In this document: in pieces, positions 55,616 to 64,000 of the stretch
How positions within the stretch are numbered: the stretch's first letter is position 1
Layout of the letters: every line of letters starts with the position of its first letter
Source: Agrobacterium tumefaciens
Lineage (GTDB): Bacteria > Pseudomonadota > Alphaproteobacteria > Rhizobiales > Rhizobiaceae
Assembly: GCF_005221385.1 (NCBI RefSeq)
Contig: NZ_CP039904.1
Coordinates: 1,895,501 to 1,959,500 of the forward strand
Length of the DNA: 64,000 bases
Reading direction: 5' to 3'
Position numbers and translations under genes: made by a program
The notes under the pieces: model-generated
What the model saw: only the letters and a program-made list of their open reading frames with translations
Told to the model about the DNA's origin: nothing
Databases searched by the model: none

Positions 55616-55639
55616 ATTGTCAACAATATTATTGACAAT
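55616..55639. promoter_or_regulatory. Inverted repeat overlapping a promoter, divergent amidohydrolase/ABC region
   Basis: ATTGTCAA (55616-55623) and TTGACAAT (55632-55639) form a perfect inverted repeat around eight AT-rich bases. The right arm contains TTGACA, an ideal -35 box. This is a plausible repressor site for the operon starting at 55716. Confidence 0.6.
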
Positions 55640-55660
55640 AAGCCCGTGCAAAACAATACT
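55632..55660 (+). promoter_or_regulatory. Sigma-70 type promoter for the ABC operon
   Basis: TTGACA (55632-55637) and AATACT (55655-55660) are separated by 17 bases, close to the ideal arrangement. It lies about 55 bases before the binding-protein start. Confidence 0.6.
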
Positions 55661-55715
55661 CCCCTTGCTCAGCCGCCAGCCGGCTTTCCAACGACCTATA
55701 AAAAGGGGGGATCAA

Positions 55716-57281
55716 ATGTCCCGAATTAGAAGTTTTGTCCTGGCCGCCATGGCCGCCGCCGCCATTGCCGCTCCCGCAAGCGCAGAGACCCTACGCTGGG
55801 GTAGCCGCGCCGATCTTTATTCGCTCGATCCGTATTCGGTGCCTTCCACCTCCAACCTTGCGTTCCTCAATCACATCTATGAAGGGCTCGTCCGTTACGG
55901 GCCGGACTTCAAGATCGAGCCGGCGCTGGCGACGGAGTGGAAGCTCGTTGATGGAAAGACCTGGCGTTTCACCCTGCGCAAGGGTGTGAAGTTCCATGAC
56001 GGCTCGGATTTCACCGCTGACGATGTTGTTGCGTCCTTCACGCGCGCTTCCGATGCCACCTCGCCATTGCGCGGCAATATTCCGGTCTTTGCCGGCGTGA
56101 AGAAGGTCGATGACTACACTGTCGATCTCGACGTCACCGCGCCGACCTCGCTTTTCCTGAACGACATTACCAATATCTTCATCTTCAATGCCAAGTGGTT
56201 GAAGGATAACAATAGCGAGAAGCCGACCGATTTTGCCTCCAAGGTCGACGGTTATACGACGATGCACACCAATGGCACCGGGCCGTTCAGGCTCGAAAGC
56301 CGTGTGCCCGATAGCAAGACGGTTCTCGTCGCCAATGATGGCTGGTGGGATCAGAAGAAGCACAATCTCGACCGTATTGAATTTGTACCGATCGCCTCTG
56401 CCGCGACCCGTGTTGCAGCGCTGCTTTCCGGCGAAATCGACCTGATCGATTCCGCGCCGATCCAGGATTTGCCGCGGCTCGAAACCTCGGCCAATATCAC
56501 GGTGAAGAAGCGCACCGAACTGCGCACGCTGTTCATCGGTTTCAACCGTCGCGAAAAGCTGGAAGACGGCAAGCCCAACCCGTTTAATGACCTGCGTGTG
56601 CGTCAGGCATTCGAGGCCTCGCTTGATCGCGATCTCATCAACAAGAAGGTCATGCGCGGCCTTGCAAGACCTTCCGGCTCGCTCATCGCGCCTGAAATCG
56701 CCGGTTATGCCAAGTCGCTCGATACCTATGAACCCGCCGATCCGGCAAAAGCACAAAAGCTGCTTGCCGATGCAGGCATGAAGAACCTTGCTTTCACCTA
56801 TACCTGCATGAACGACGAAAGCATCAATGAGGAAGATATCTGCTCCGGTGTCGCCAACATGCTGAAGCGCGGCGGTTTCCAGCCGACGATCGACATTGCC
56901 CCGCGCTCCGTGCAGTCGCCCAAGCGCAATGGCGGCAAGGCGGATGTCTTCAACCTCAGCTGGGCGAACGAGCCGACGCTCGATGCCTTCTCGTTCCTGT
57001 CGCAGATACTGTCGACCCGCAAGGGTGCGATGGGTGTCTCCAATTATGGCGGCTGGTCGAACCCCGAAATCGACAAGCTGGTCGATCAGGCGGCGCAGGA
57101 GCAGGACAACACCAAACGTCTGGCGCTTGAAGAAGCTGCATTGAAGATCGCCAAGGATGAAACCATGCTTGTTCCGCTGCATCAGCAGCCCATTGCTTGG
57201 GCCATGCTCGGAAAGGTCAAGAGCGTCGATTTCCGTGCCGATAACAAGCCGCGTCACTGGCTGACACAGCTCGACAAATAA
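55716..57281 (+). CDS. Peptide/nickel-type ABC substrate-binding protein (SBP family 5)
   Basis: This 521-residue periplasmic protein has a signal peptide (SFVLAAMAAAAIAAPASA). The family pattern includes SLDPYSVPSTSNLAFLNHIYEGLVRYGPDF and WRFTLRKGVKFHDGSDFTADDVVASF. Length fits the DppA group. The ATG at 55716 follows a GGGGGG-rich leader. In spite of the family name, the neighbouring amidohydrolases suggest a ligand other than peptides, possibly a heterocyclic or amide compound. A hairpin separates it from the first permease gene. Confidence 0.88.
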   Translation: MSRIRSFVLAAMAAAAIAAPASAETLRWGSRADLYSLDPYSVPSTSNLAFLNHIYEGLVRYGPDFKIEPALATEWKLVDGKTWRFTLRKGVKFHDGSDFTADDVVASFTRASDATSPLRGNIPVFAGVKKVDDYTVDLDVTAPTSLFLNDITNIFIFNAKWLKDNNSEKPTDFASKVDGYTTMHTNGTGPFRLESRVPDSKTVLVANDGWWDQKKHNLDRIEFVPIASAATRVAALLSGEIDLIDSAPIQDLPRLETSANITVKKRTELRTLFIGFNRREKLEDGKPNPFNDLRVRQAFEASLDRDLINKKVMRGLARPSGSLIAPEIAGYAKSLDTYEPADPAKAQKLLADAGMKNLAFTYTCMNDESINEEDICSGVANMLKRGGFQPTIDIAPRSVQSPKRNGGKADVFNLSWANEPTLDAFSFLSQILSTRKGAMGVSNYGGWSNPEIDKLVDQAAQEQDNTKRLALEEAALKIAKDETMLVPLHQQPIAWAMLGKVKSVDFRADNKPRHWLTQLDK

Positions 57282-57292
57282 TGCAGGATGCA

Positions 57293-57326
57293 GGAAGGGC
57301 GTCGGCCAGTCGCCGAACGCCTTTCC
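57293..57326 (+). other. Intercistronic hairpin after binding-protein gene
   Basis: GGAAGGGCGTCGGC (57293-57306) pairs with GCCGAACGCCTTTCC (57312-57326), with one G-U and one bulge and a five-base loop. It lies just after the stop codon and is the third such hairpin between a binding-protein gene and its permease genes in this window. Confidence 0.72.
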
Positions 57327-57538
57327 AGCCTTTCCGGCGCAGTCGCCTCAGCCGTTCAAACCGTGATCCCCAGGGACAGGGAAGGCCGAAATGCGATCCT
57401 CCGCCGGTGCAATTGTCGACAATGTGACAGGCTCATGCGCGAGGCATCGCATCGTTGCGAAAGCTCTGCCCTGTCTCTGCAAGAGAATGGTCGAACCTGA
57501 CAGGCCTTGTGGCGCGGGTTCTGATCCGAGAGGTAACC

Positions 57539-58507
57539 ATGCTGGTTTTCATCATCAAGCGTTTGGGAAATGCCGTGCTCGTCATGCTTTCCGTCGCGCT
57601 TATCGCATTTCTCATTTTCCGGCTCGCGGGTGATCCCGTTGAACTGATGGTCGGCGAACAGACCTCGCAGGAGGATCGGGCGGCCCTGCGTGAGCGCCTC
57701 GGCCTCAATGACAGTCTGCCGACGCAATATCTGCGGTTTGTCAAAGATGCGGCAGAAGGCAATTTCGGCGTTTCCTATCGCAACGGCCAGCAGGTGCTGC
57801 CGCTGATAGCGGAGAGGTTTCCGGCAACGCTGGAGCTTGTTCTTGTCGCCACCGTCCTGTCGCTGGTCGTCGGCCTGCCGCTCGGGGTGCTGACGGCGAT
57901 CAGACGTGGTAAATGGTATACGGAGGGCCTGCAGTTCCTGTCGATCGTCGGCGTTTCCCTGCCGAGTTTCGTCGTCGGCATCCTGCTCATTCTCGTCTTT
58001 TCGGTGTCGCTCGGCTGGGCGCCGGCCTTCGGTCGCGGAGATGTGGTGCAGATCGGCTGGTGGTCCACCGGGTTGCTGACCTCCTCCGGTCGTGCGGCCA
58101 TCATTTTGCCGGCCATTGCGCTTTCGCTTTATCAGATCACGCTCGTCATGCGTCTGGTTCGCGCCGAGATGCTGGAGGTGCTGCGATCCGATTTCGTGAA
58201 ATTCGCGCGTGCCCGCGGCATTCCCCGCTGGCGCATCTATTTCCGCCATGCGCTTCGCAACTGTCTTATGCCTGTTGTGACGCTGACGACGATGAATGTC
58301 GGCTCGCTCATCGCCTTCGCACTGATTACGGAAACGGTGTTCCAGTGGCCGGGCATGGGCATGCTGTTCATACAGGCGGTGACGTTTCTCGATATTCCCG
58401 TCATGGCGGCCTATCTCTGCATCATTTCCTTCATCTTCGTTGTTCTCAACACGTTCGTCGACATTGCCTATGCGGTGATCGATCCGCGTCTGCGCACCGC
58501 GCGTTAA
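57539..58507 (+). CDS. Peptide-type ABC permease (DppB-like)
   Basis: This 322-residue inner-membrane protein has the DppB N-terminus (FIIKRLGNAVLVMLSVALIAFLIFRLAGDP), six helices and the coupling loop DFVKFARARGIPRWRIYFRHALRN. ATG 57539 follows GAGAGG and begins directly at the first helix; longer in-frame starts add a non-conserved stretch. It lies 18 bases before the second permease gene. Confidence 0.88.
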   Translation: MLVFIIKRLGNAVLVMLSVALIAFLIFRLAGDPVELMVGEQTSQEDRAALRERLGLNDSLPTQYLRFVKDAAEGNFGVSYRNGQQVLPLIAERFPATLELVLVATVLSLVVGLPLGVLTAIRRGKWYTEGLQFLSIVGVSLPSFVVGILLILVFSVSLGWAPAFGRGDVVQIGWWSTGLLTSSGRAAIILPAIALSLYQITLVMRLVRAEMLEVLRSDFVKFARARGIPRWRIYFRHALRNCLMPVVTLTTMNVGSLIAFALITETVFQWPGMGMLFIQAVTFLDIPVMAAYLCIISFIFVVLNTFVDIAYAVIDPRLRTAR

Positions 58508-58525
58508 CCGAAGGGAGCCGGTTCC

Positions 58526-59473
58526 ATGACAGACCTTCCACAAATGGTAAAACCCGCCCGTCGGTCGATTTTCAGCCGCCTGCGCGACAGCGATCTCTAC
58601 TGGTCCTTCAGTCGCAGCAAATCGGCGAAGATCAGTGCGCTGGTCCTCGCAATCCTGATCCTTGCTGCCATATTCGCGCCATTGATCGCCCCCCAGAACC
58701 CCTATGACGGCGCTTCGCTGGACATGTGGAAGGCCGAGCTGCCGCCGGTTTGGCAGGAGGGCGGCGAATGGCCCTATCTGCTCGGCACCGATACGCAGGG
58801 GCGGGACATGCTCTCCGCCATTCTCTACGGCACGCGCATATCGATCGTCATCGGCGTCGCTTCCGTGGCGCTGTCGCTTGTCATCGGCATGACCGCGGGA
58901 TTGATTGCCGGTTACTTCGGTGGCTTTGCCGACAATCTCCTGATGCGGATCGGCGACATCACGCTCTCCATCCCGACAATTCTGGTGGCCATCCTCGTCT
59001 CGACGGTCGTGCGGCAGATGTTGCCGGACAGTCTGCGTGAGGTGGGCGCATCCGCCGTGCTCATTTTCGCCATCGCTCTTTCCGCCTGGGTGCAATATGC
59101 CCGCACCGTGCGCGCCCAGGCCATCGTCGAAACCGGCAAGGATTATGTGCAGGCGGCCAAGCTCATCGGCGTTCCCGCCCGCCGTATCATGGCAAACCAT
59201 ATCCTGCCCAATACGCTCACACCGATCATGGTTGCCGCCACGCTCAATTTCGGCATGGCGATCCTGACCGAAGCGACGCTGTCCTTCCTTGGCATCGGCA
59301 TGCCGCCCAGCCAGCCTTCACTCGGAACGCTGATCCGCATCGGCAATCAGTTCCTGTTCTCGGGTTCGTGGTGGATCGTATTGTTTCCCGTTTTCCAGCT
59401 CTGTCTGCTCGTCGTCACCGTCAACCTTCTGGGTGACTGGCTGCGCGATGCGCTCAATCCGAAACTGAGGTGA
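58526..59473 (+). CDS. Peptide-type ABC permease (DppC-like)
   Basis: This 315-residue permease has a cytoplasmic N-terminal region, the first helix ALVLAILILAAIFAPLIAP, and the DppC motif LLGTDTQGRDMLS. The coupling loop is DYVQAAKLIGVPARRIMANHILPN. GGGAG precedes the ATG. It is followed at once by the cytosine-deaminase-like gene, whose possible GTG start overlaps its stop. Confidence 0.9.
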   Translation: MTDLPQMVKPARRSIFSRLRDSDLYWSFSRSKSAKISALVLAILILAAIFAPLIAPQNPYDGASLDMWKAELPPVWQEGGEWPYLLGTDTQGRDMLSAILYGTRISIVIGVASVALSLVIGMTAGLIAGYFGGFADNLLMRIGDITLSIPTILVAILVSTVVRQMLPDSLREVGASAVLIFAIALSAWVQYARTVRAQAIVETGKDYVQAAKLIGVPARRIMANHILPNTLTPIMVAATLNFGMAILTEATLSFLGIGMPPSQPSLGTLIRIGNQFLFSGSWWIVLFPVFQLCLLVVTVNLLGDWLRDALNPKLR

Positions 59474-59478
59474 GTTCC

Positions 59479-60672
59479 ATGCATGATCTTCTGCTCCGCA
59501 ACATCAGGCCCATGGCGGGCGATACCTGCGACGTTCTGATCAGGCAGGGAAAGATAGCCGGTTTCGGAAAATTCGAGGCCGAACCGGGCATGCCGGTCGA
59601 GGAGGGGAATGGCGCGATTGCCGTTCCCGGCCTTATCGATGCCCATACCCACCTCGACAAGACGACATGGGGCATGCCCTGGCATGTTAATAATCGCGCG
59701 GCGATCCTGCGCCAGCGGATCGACTTTGAACGCGATAACCGGACACAGATCGGCATCGATCCGCACCGCCAGTCCATGCGACACGCCATCGGCCTTGCGG
59801 CAAATGGCGGCACGCATATTCGCAGCCACGTGGATATCGACCCGACCCATGGCCTGACGCTCGTGGAAGGTATCTGGGAGACCCGCGAGAAGCTGAAGGG
59901 CATCATCGACATCGAAGTCGTCGCCTTCCCGCAATCCGGCGTCATGGTCATGCCCGGCACCGTGGAACTTCTGGACGAAGCCTTGAAACAGGGCTGCGAA
60001 GTGCTTGGCGGTATCGATCCCTGCGGCATCGACCGCGATCCGAAAGGCCAGCTGGATATTCTCTTTGCGCTTGCGGTCAAGCACGGCGTGCCGATCGACA
60101 TCCATCTGCATGAGGCCGCCGATCTCGGTGCCTTCACCATGGAGCTGATCTTCGAGCGTATCCGGGCCAATGGCATGCAAGGCAAGGTCGCGATCAGCCA
60201 TGCCTTTGCCCTTGGAATGAATGATTACCTGCGGGTCGGCAAGCTGATCGAAGAGATTGCAAAGCTCGACGTGGCGATCCTGACGACAGGTGCGCCTTCG
60301 GCAAACGTGCCGTCGATCATGCGCCTGAAGGAGGCGGGTGTGCGCGTCGGCGGCGGTTGCGATGGCATTCGTGATACCTGGGGGCCATGGGGCCAGCCGG
60401 ATATGCTCGACCGGGCAAAGATCATCGGCATGAAGAATGGCCTGCGGTCGGATATAGAACTTGCCCATGTGCTGCATGTGGTCTCGCAGGGCGGCGCCGA
60501 TGTCATGGGGCTTGGCGATTATGGCCTCAAGGAAGGCTGCGCCGCAGACTTCACGTTGCTTACGGGCGAAACGCTCGCCCATGCCGTGGTCGATATCGCG
60601 CCCCGGCCGCTCGTCGTCAAAGGCGGCCGCGTCACCGCCAGAAACGGCAAAGCCATCGTGGAGGCGCCGTGA
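59479..60672 (+). CDS. Cytosine deaminase-like amidohydrolase (CodA type)
   Basis: This 397-residue enzyme of the amidohydrolase superfamily has the HxH motif in IDAHTHLDKT (about residue 53). It also has the His in IHLHEAADLG, the His in ISHAFALG, and a late Asp in GGGCDGIRDTWGPWG that matches the CodA pattern. All expected metal ligands are present, so it should be active in hydrolytic deamination or ring opening. ATG 59479 is preferred to GTG 59470 because it follows GAGGTGA. Its stop overlaps the next amidohydrolase start. Confidence 0.84.
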   Translation: MHDLLLRNIRPMAGDTCDVLIRQGKIAGFGKFEAEPGMPVEEGNGAIAVPGLIDAHTHLDKTTWGMPWHVNNRAAILRQRIDFERDNRTQIGIDPHRQSMRHAIGLAANGGTHIRSHVDIDPTHGLTLVEGIWETREKLKGIIDIEVVAFPQSGVMVMPGTVELLDEALKQGCEVLGGIDPCGIDRDPKGQLDILFALAVKHGVPIDIHLHEAADLGAFTMELIFERIRANGMQGKVAISHAFALGMNDYLRVGKLIEEIAKLDVAILTTGAPSANVPSIMRLKEAGVRVGGGCDGIRDTWGPWGQPDMLDRAKIIGMKNGLRSDIELAHVLHVVSQGGADVMGLGDYGLKEGCAADFTLLTGETLAHAVVDIAPRPLVVKGGRVTARNGKAIVEAP

Positions 60673-62165
60673 TGAGCGCTGCCTTGCAATCTCTCGCACT
60701 TGGCGAACGTCCGTCCGGTCGCACGCTGCTTACCGCAAGCTGGGTTGTCGGACACAAGGATGGATCGCATCGGCTCTTGAAAAACGGCGAGGTGGTCTTC
60801 GAGAACGGTGAGATTCTGTTCGTAGGGCACGGCTTTGAAGGCGAGGTCGCCCGTCGCGTCGATTTCGGCAATGCCCTCATCAGCCCTGGCCTGATCGATC
60901 TCGACGCGCTTTCCGATCTCGATACGACGATCCTGGGGATCGATCATTACCCCGGCTGGGCCAAGGGCCGGGTCTGGCCGCGATCCTATGTCGAGGCGGG
61001 TCCCTACGAGATGTATTCCGTGGAGGAGCTGGCCTTCCAGAAGCGTTTCGCTTTCGGTCAGCTGCTTCTGGGCGGCATTACCACGGCAGCGCCCATCGCT
61101 TCCCTGTTTTACCGGCAATGGGGCGAAACCGCCGCCGAATTCGAGGCTGCGGCCGATGCTGCCGGCGAACTCGGCCTGCGCGTCTATCTCAGCCCCGCAT
61201 ACCGCTCCGGCGGCATGGTGCTGGAAGAGCCGGGACGCATGGTGCCTGTATTTGACGAGGAGCGCGGCTTTCAGGGGCTGAAGGATGCGGTGTCCTTCAT
61301 CGAAAGACAGAGCGGACGCCATGGAGATCTCGTGCGCGGCATGCTCGCACCAGATCGGGTCGAGACATCGACACTCGCCCTGTTGCAAAGAACCGATGCG
61401 GCGGCTCGCGATCTTGGCTGCAAGTTTCGTCTGCATATGGCGCAGGGCACGATGGAGGTGGATACCGTCCGCAGCCTTCATGGCTCGACTGCGCCTGTGT
61501 GGCTGGCCAAGGCGGGCTTGCTCAGTGACCGCCTTGTCGCGCCGCACGCCACCAATGCGACCGACGAGGATCTGGCGCTTTACGCTGAAAATGGCGTTTC
61601 CATCGTCCACTGTCCGCTGGTGTCGGCCAGAGGCGGCAGCAAGCTGTCGTCGTTTTCGTCGTGCCGGCAGCGTGGCATCAACATCGCGATGGGTACGGAC
61701 ACGGCACCGGCCGACATGCTGATGAACCTTCTGGTCGGGCTCATCACCTGCCGCATCAGCGACGGCGTTCCCGACAGGGTTCGCTCGGCCGATCTGTTTG
61801 ACGCCGCCACGATCGGTGGCGCAAGGGCGCTGGGCCGATCCGATCTCGGACATCTCTCAAAGGGTGCCCGCGCCGATATCGCGGTCTTCGATCTCGATGA
61901 TACGGTCATGGCTCCGAGCGTCGATCCCATCACGACCATCATTACCGGCGGCTCTGGCAAGATCACGCGTGCGGTCTTCGTTGATGGCCGGCTGTCGATG
62001 CGCTCAAGGCAGGTCGCGAATATCGACATGGAGCGCGCCCGCGTTCAGGCGCAGGCGCAGTTCGACGGGCTGATCGCGAAATATCCCGAACGAAGCTGGG
62101 CCAATCCGCCCGTTTCGGAAATCTTTCCCCCGAGCTACCCGGTGGAGGTGGACGCCAATGGATAA
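60672..62165 (+). CDS. Amidohydrolase-family protein with altered N-terminal metal site
   Basis: This 497-residue protein is of the amidohydrolase/chlorohydrolase type. Later ligands look present: His in FRLHMAQG, His in VAPHATNATDE and Asp in IAMGTDTAPADM. The N-terminal PGLIDxHxH motif, however, is replaced by PGLIDLDALSD, so the two metal-binding His (expected at 78 and 80) are Asp and Leu. It either uses a mononuclear site without the HxH pair or is catalytically changed. It overlaps the CodA-like gene (ATGA) and the ATPase gene downstream (8 bases), so it is part of the same operon. Confidence 0.8.
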   Translation: MSAALQSLALGERPSGRTLLTASWVVGHKDGSHRLLKNGEVVFENGEILFVGHGFEGEVARRVDFGNALISPGLIDLDALSDLDTTILGIDHYPGWAKGRVWPRSYVEAGPYEMYSVEELAFQKRFAFGQLLLGGITTAAPIASLFYRQWGETAAEFEAAADAAGELGLRVYLSPAYRSGGMVLEEPGRMVPVFDEERGFQGLKDAVSFIERQSGRHGDLVRGMLAPDRVETSTLALLQRTDAAARDLGCKFRLHMAQGTMEVDTVRSLHGSTAPVWLAKAGLLSDRLVAPHATNATDEDLALYAENGVSIVHCPLVSARGGSKLSSFSSCRQRGINIAMGTDTAPADMLMNLLVGLITCRISDGVPDRVRSADLFDAATIGGARALGRSDLGHLSKGARADIAVFDLDDTVMAPSVDPITTIITGGSGKITRAVFVDGRLSMRSRQVANIDMERARVQAQAQFDGLIAKYPERSWANPPVSEIFPPSYPVEVDANG

Positions 62166-63141
62166 CATGAACCAGTCGGTTATCGATGTTCGCAATCTGA
62201 AAGTCGAGTTTCCGGGGCGAAGAGGCACGGTGACGGCGCTTTCGGATGTCAGCCTGTCGATCCGCCCCGGCGAAATCCTCGGTGTGGTGGGAGAATCCGG
62301 TGCCGGAAAATCCATGACCGGGCTTGCGATACAGGGCTTGCTGGAAAAGCCCGGCCGCATCGCCGAGGGTGAGATATGGCTGGGATCGCGGCGTATTGAC
62401 AAGTTGGACGACAGGGCGATGGAGAGCATTCGCGGCCGCGAGATTGGTGCGATCTTTCAGGATCCGCTCACCTCGCTCAATCCCCTCTTTACGGTTGGCG
62501 CGCAGCTGCTCGAAACGATCCGCCAGCATCTGCCGCTCTCCAAAAAAGAAGCGCGGGGGCGGGCGGTTCAACTCTTGAAAGATGTCGGCATTCCGTCTCC
62601 GGAAGATCGTGTCGATCATTATCCGCATCAGTTCTCCGGCGGCATGCGCCAGCGTGTCGTCATCGCATTGGCGCTGGCGGCTTCGCCGAAGCTCATCATT
62701 GCCGACGAGCCGACCACGGCGCTTGACGTATCCATTCAGGCGCAGATCATCGCGCTGCTGCGCAGGCTGTGCAAGGAGAAGCAGACGGCCGTCATGCTGG
62801 TCACGCATGATATGGGCGTCATCGCCGAAGCCGCCGATCGCGTCGCCGTGCTTTATGCCGGCAGGCTGATCGAGGTCGGGCCGGTCGAGCAGGTTCTGCA
62901 TGCGCCGAAACATCCCTATACGCAGGGCCTGATGGCCTCCATCCCCTCGCTCGGCGCGCGCGTGGAGCGGCTCAACCAGATCGACGGGGCGATGCCGCGT
63001 CTCGATGCGATCCCCCCGGGCTGCGCCTTCAATCCGCGCTGTGGCTTTGCCGGCCCCCGCTGTCTTCGCGAGCGCCCGGAACTGGAAACGCAGGGCGACA
63101 GCGCAAGCGCCTGCTGGATGAATGCAGGAGGAACAGCATGA
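62158..63141 (+). CDS. Peptide-type ABC ATP-binding protein (DppD-like)
   Basis: This 327-residue ATPase has Walker A GESGAGKSM, Q-loop FQDPLTSLNP, signature FSGGMRQRVVIA and Walker B LIIADEPTTALDV. The C-terminal extension has the Cys-rich oligopeptide ATPase motif CAFNPRCGFAGPRC, which often binds an iron-sulfur cluster in this family. It overlaps the amidohydrolase gene and the following ATPase gene. Confidence 0.92.
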   Translation: MDNMNQSVIDVRNLKVEFPGRRGTVTALSDVSLSIRPGEILGVVGESGAGKSMTGLAIQGLLEKPGRIAEGEIWLGSRRIDKLDDRAMESIRGREIGAIFQDPLTSLNPLFTVGAQLLETIRQHLPLSKKEARGRAVQLLKDVGIPSPEDRVDHYPHQFSGGMRQRVVIALALAASPKLIIADEPTTALDVSIQAQIIALLRRLCKEKQTAVMLVTHDMGVIAEAADRVAVLYAGRLIEVGPVEQVLHAPKHPYTQGLMASIPSLGARVERLNQIDGAMPRLDAIPPGCAFNPRCGFAGPRCLRERPELETQGDSASACWMNAGGTA

Positions 63142-64000
63142 AAACCCCGGTGACAAAAACACCTGCACTGACGGTGAAGGGTCTGACCAAGACCTTCGAT
63201 GTTTCCGCCCCGTGGCTCAACCGCGTCATCGAGCGCAAGCCCCGTCAATTCGTGCAGGCCGTCAACGACATCGACTTCACGGTGCCAGCCGGTGGATGTC
63301 TCAGCATTGTCGGCGAAAGCGGCTGCGGCAAGTCCACGGTCGCGCGGCTGGTGACAGGGCTGTTCCGTCCAAGCGCCGGTGACTTCCGCTTTGCCAAAGG
63401 GCGGAAGGACGCGCCGCTTTCGGCGCAGATGATCTTTCAGGATCCCTATGCTTCGCTCAATCCGCGCTGGCGGGTGAAGAACATCATCGCAGAGCCGATC
63501 CGCGAGCTGAAACTGCGCGCCACCCGTGCAGAGACAATGGAGCGGGTGGAGGAACTGCTGCGAACCGTCGGCCTTTCCGCTTCCGATGGCGAGAAATTCC
63601 CGCATGAATTTTCCGGCGGTCAGCGCCAGCGCATTTCGATTGCCCGCGCCCTGGCAAGCGAACCGGAGTTTCTCGTCTGCGACGAGCCGACATCTGCACT
63701 TGATGTATCGGTGCAGGCACAGGTACTGAACCTGATGCGGCGGCTTCAGGATGAGCTGGGACTGACTTATCTCTTCATCAGCCATGATATGAGTGTGGTT
63801 CGCCACATGTCGGACCGTATCGCGGTGATGTATCTCGGTCGCATCGTGGAGGAGGGCGATACGGAGGAGCTATTCGCCCGCCCGCGTCACCCCTATACGC
63901 AGCTTTTGTTGCAGACCATTCCCAATATCGAGGCGCCGCGCCGCGACCGGGAACTGGTGGCAGGTGAAGTCCCAAGCCCGCTCAGGCCACCCTCGGGGTG
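63138..64000 (+). CDS. Peptide-type ABC ATP-binding protein (DppF-like), 3' end missing
   Basis: The open frame from ATG 63138 runs to the window end, giving 287 residues. Walker A is GESGCGKST, Q-loop FQDPYASLNP, signature FSGGQRQRISIA and Walker B FLVCDEPTSALDV, followed by the H-loop in LFISHDMSVV. It overlaps the DppD-like gene by four bases (ATGA). It completes the five-component transporter 55716-64000; the fragment lacks only the last part of the C-terminal domain. Confidence 0.9.
   Translation, partial: MKTPVTKTPALTVKGLTKTFDVSAPWLNRVIERKPRQFVQAVNDIDFTVPAGGCLSIVGESGCGKSTVARLVTGLFRPSAGDFRFAKGRKDAPLSAQMIFQDPYASLNPRWRVKNIIAEPIRELKLRATRAETMERVEELLRTVGLSASDGEKFPHEFSGGQRQRISIARALASEPEFLVCDEPTSALDVSVQAQVLNLMRRLQDELGLTYLFISHDMSVVRHMSDRIAVMYLGRIVEEGDTEELFARPRHPYTQLLLQTIPNIEAPRRDRELVAGEVPSPLRPPSG

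Noticed and set aside
57356..59200. Minus-strand 614-residue frame opposite the two permeases
   Set aside because: His/Asp/Arg-rich antisense translation of membrane segments, typical of a shadow frame.

Overview
The window is high-GC alphaproteobacterial DNA that looks like Agrobacterium/Rhizobium. Supporting signs are a Rhizobiales Porin_2 porin, a second tail-less FtsZ, a 48-aa DUF1127 protein, a small RNA with repeated CCTCCTCCC loops, rhizobial palindromic intergenic repeats, and a density of ABC uptake operons typical of plant-associated rhizobia. From memory, the gene order resembles the linear chromosome of Agrobacterium fabrum/tumefaciens C58. That placement is inference, since no search was run. 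No phage, transposase, CRISPR array, tRNA or rRNA was seen.

Layout. 1-2223: end of choX (choline-binding protein) and betC (choline sulfatase). 2239-13553: a sugar-type (CUT1) ABC system on the minus strand with a PfkB kinase and an argininosuccinate-lyase-like enzyme; facing it on the plus strand are a ROK regulator, a large PIG-L deacetylase and a DMT exporter. 13565-24284: a small membrane protein, then an AraC regulator divergent from GH4 enzyme - oligopeptide-type ABC transporter - second GH4 enzyme, matching the agp/aga alpha-galactoside locus of rhizobia. 24759-29718: an HlyD/RbbA-like/ABC-2 export system. 29856-33084: a PagL-like barrel protein, DUF1127 protein, the four-hairpin small RNA, a single-domain response regulator and a short FtsZ.

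33485-43949 looks like a hydroxyproline/proline-analogue catabolic region. It holds a GntR regulator, a DapA-family aldolase/deaminase, an LDH2-type reductase, a polar amino-acid ABC transporter, a DadA-like FAD oxidoreductase, aconitase X (cis-3-hydroxy-L-proline dehydratase) and a proline-racemase-family protein with an unusual Ser/Thr active-site pair. 44176-49873: a LacI regulator, a small unknown protein, a second polar amino-acid-type ABC system and a D-2-hydroxyacid dehydrogenase. 50065-53842: a PAS-GGDEF-EAL protein and a major porin. 54018-64000: three amidohydrolases around a peptide-type ABC transporter cut by the window end.

Common themes: the window is a series of nutrient-uptake modules, each pairing a transporter with its catabolic enzymes and a local regulator. 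Several binding-protein genes are followed by strong intercistronic hairpins before the permeases. Several divergent promoters carry palindromes that fit the family of the neighbouring regulator. The most striking non-coding item is the RNA at 31105-31263, with four successive hairpins that each display CCTCCTCCC in the loop.
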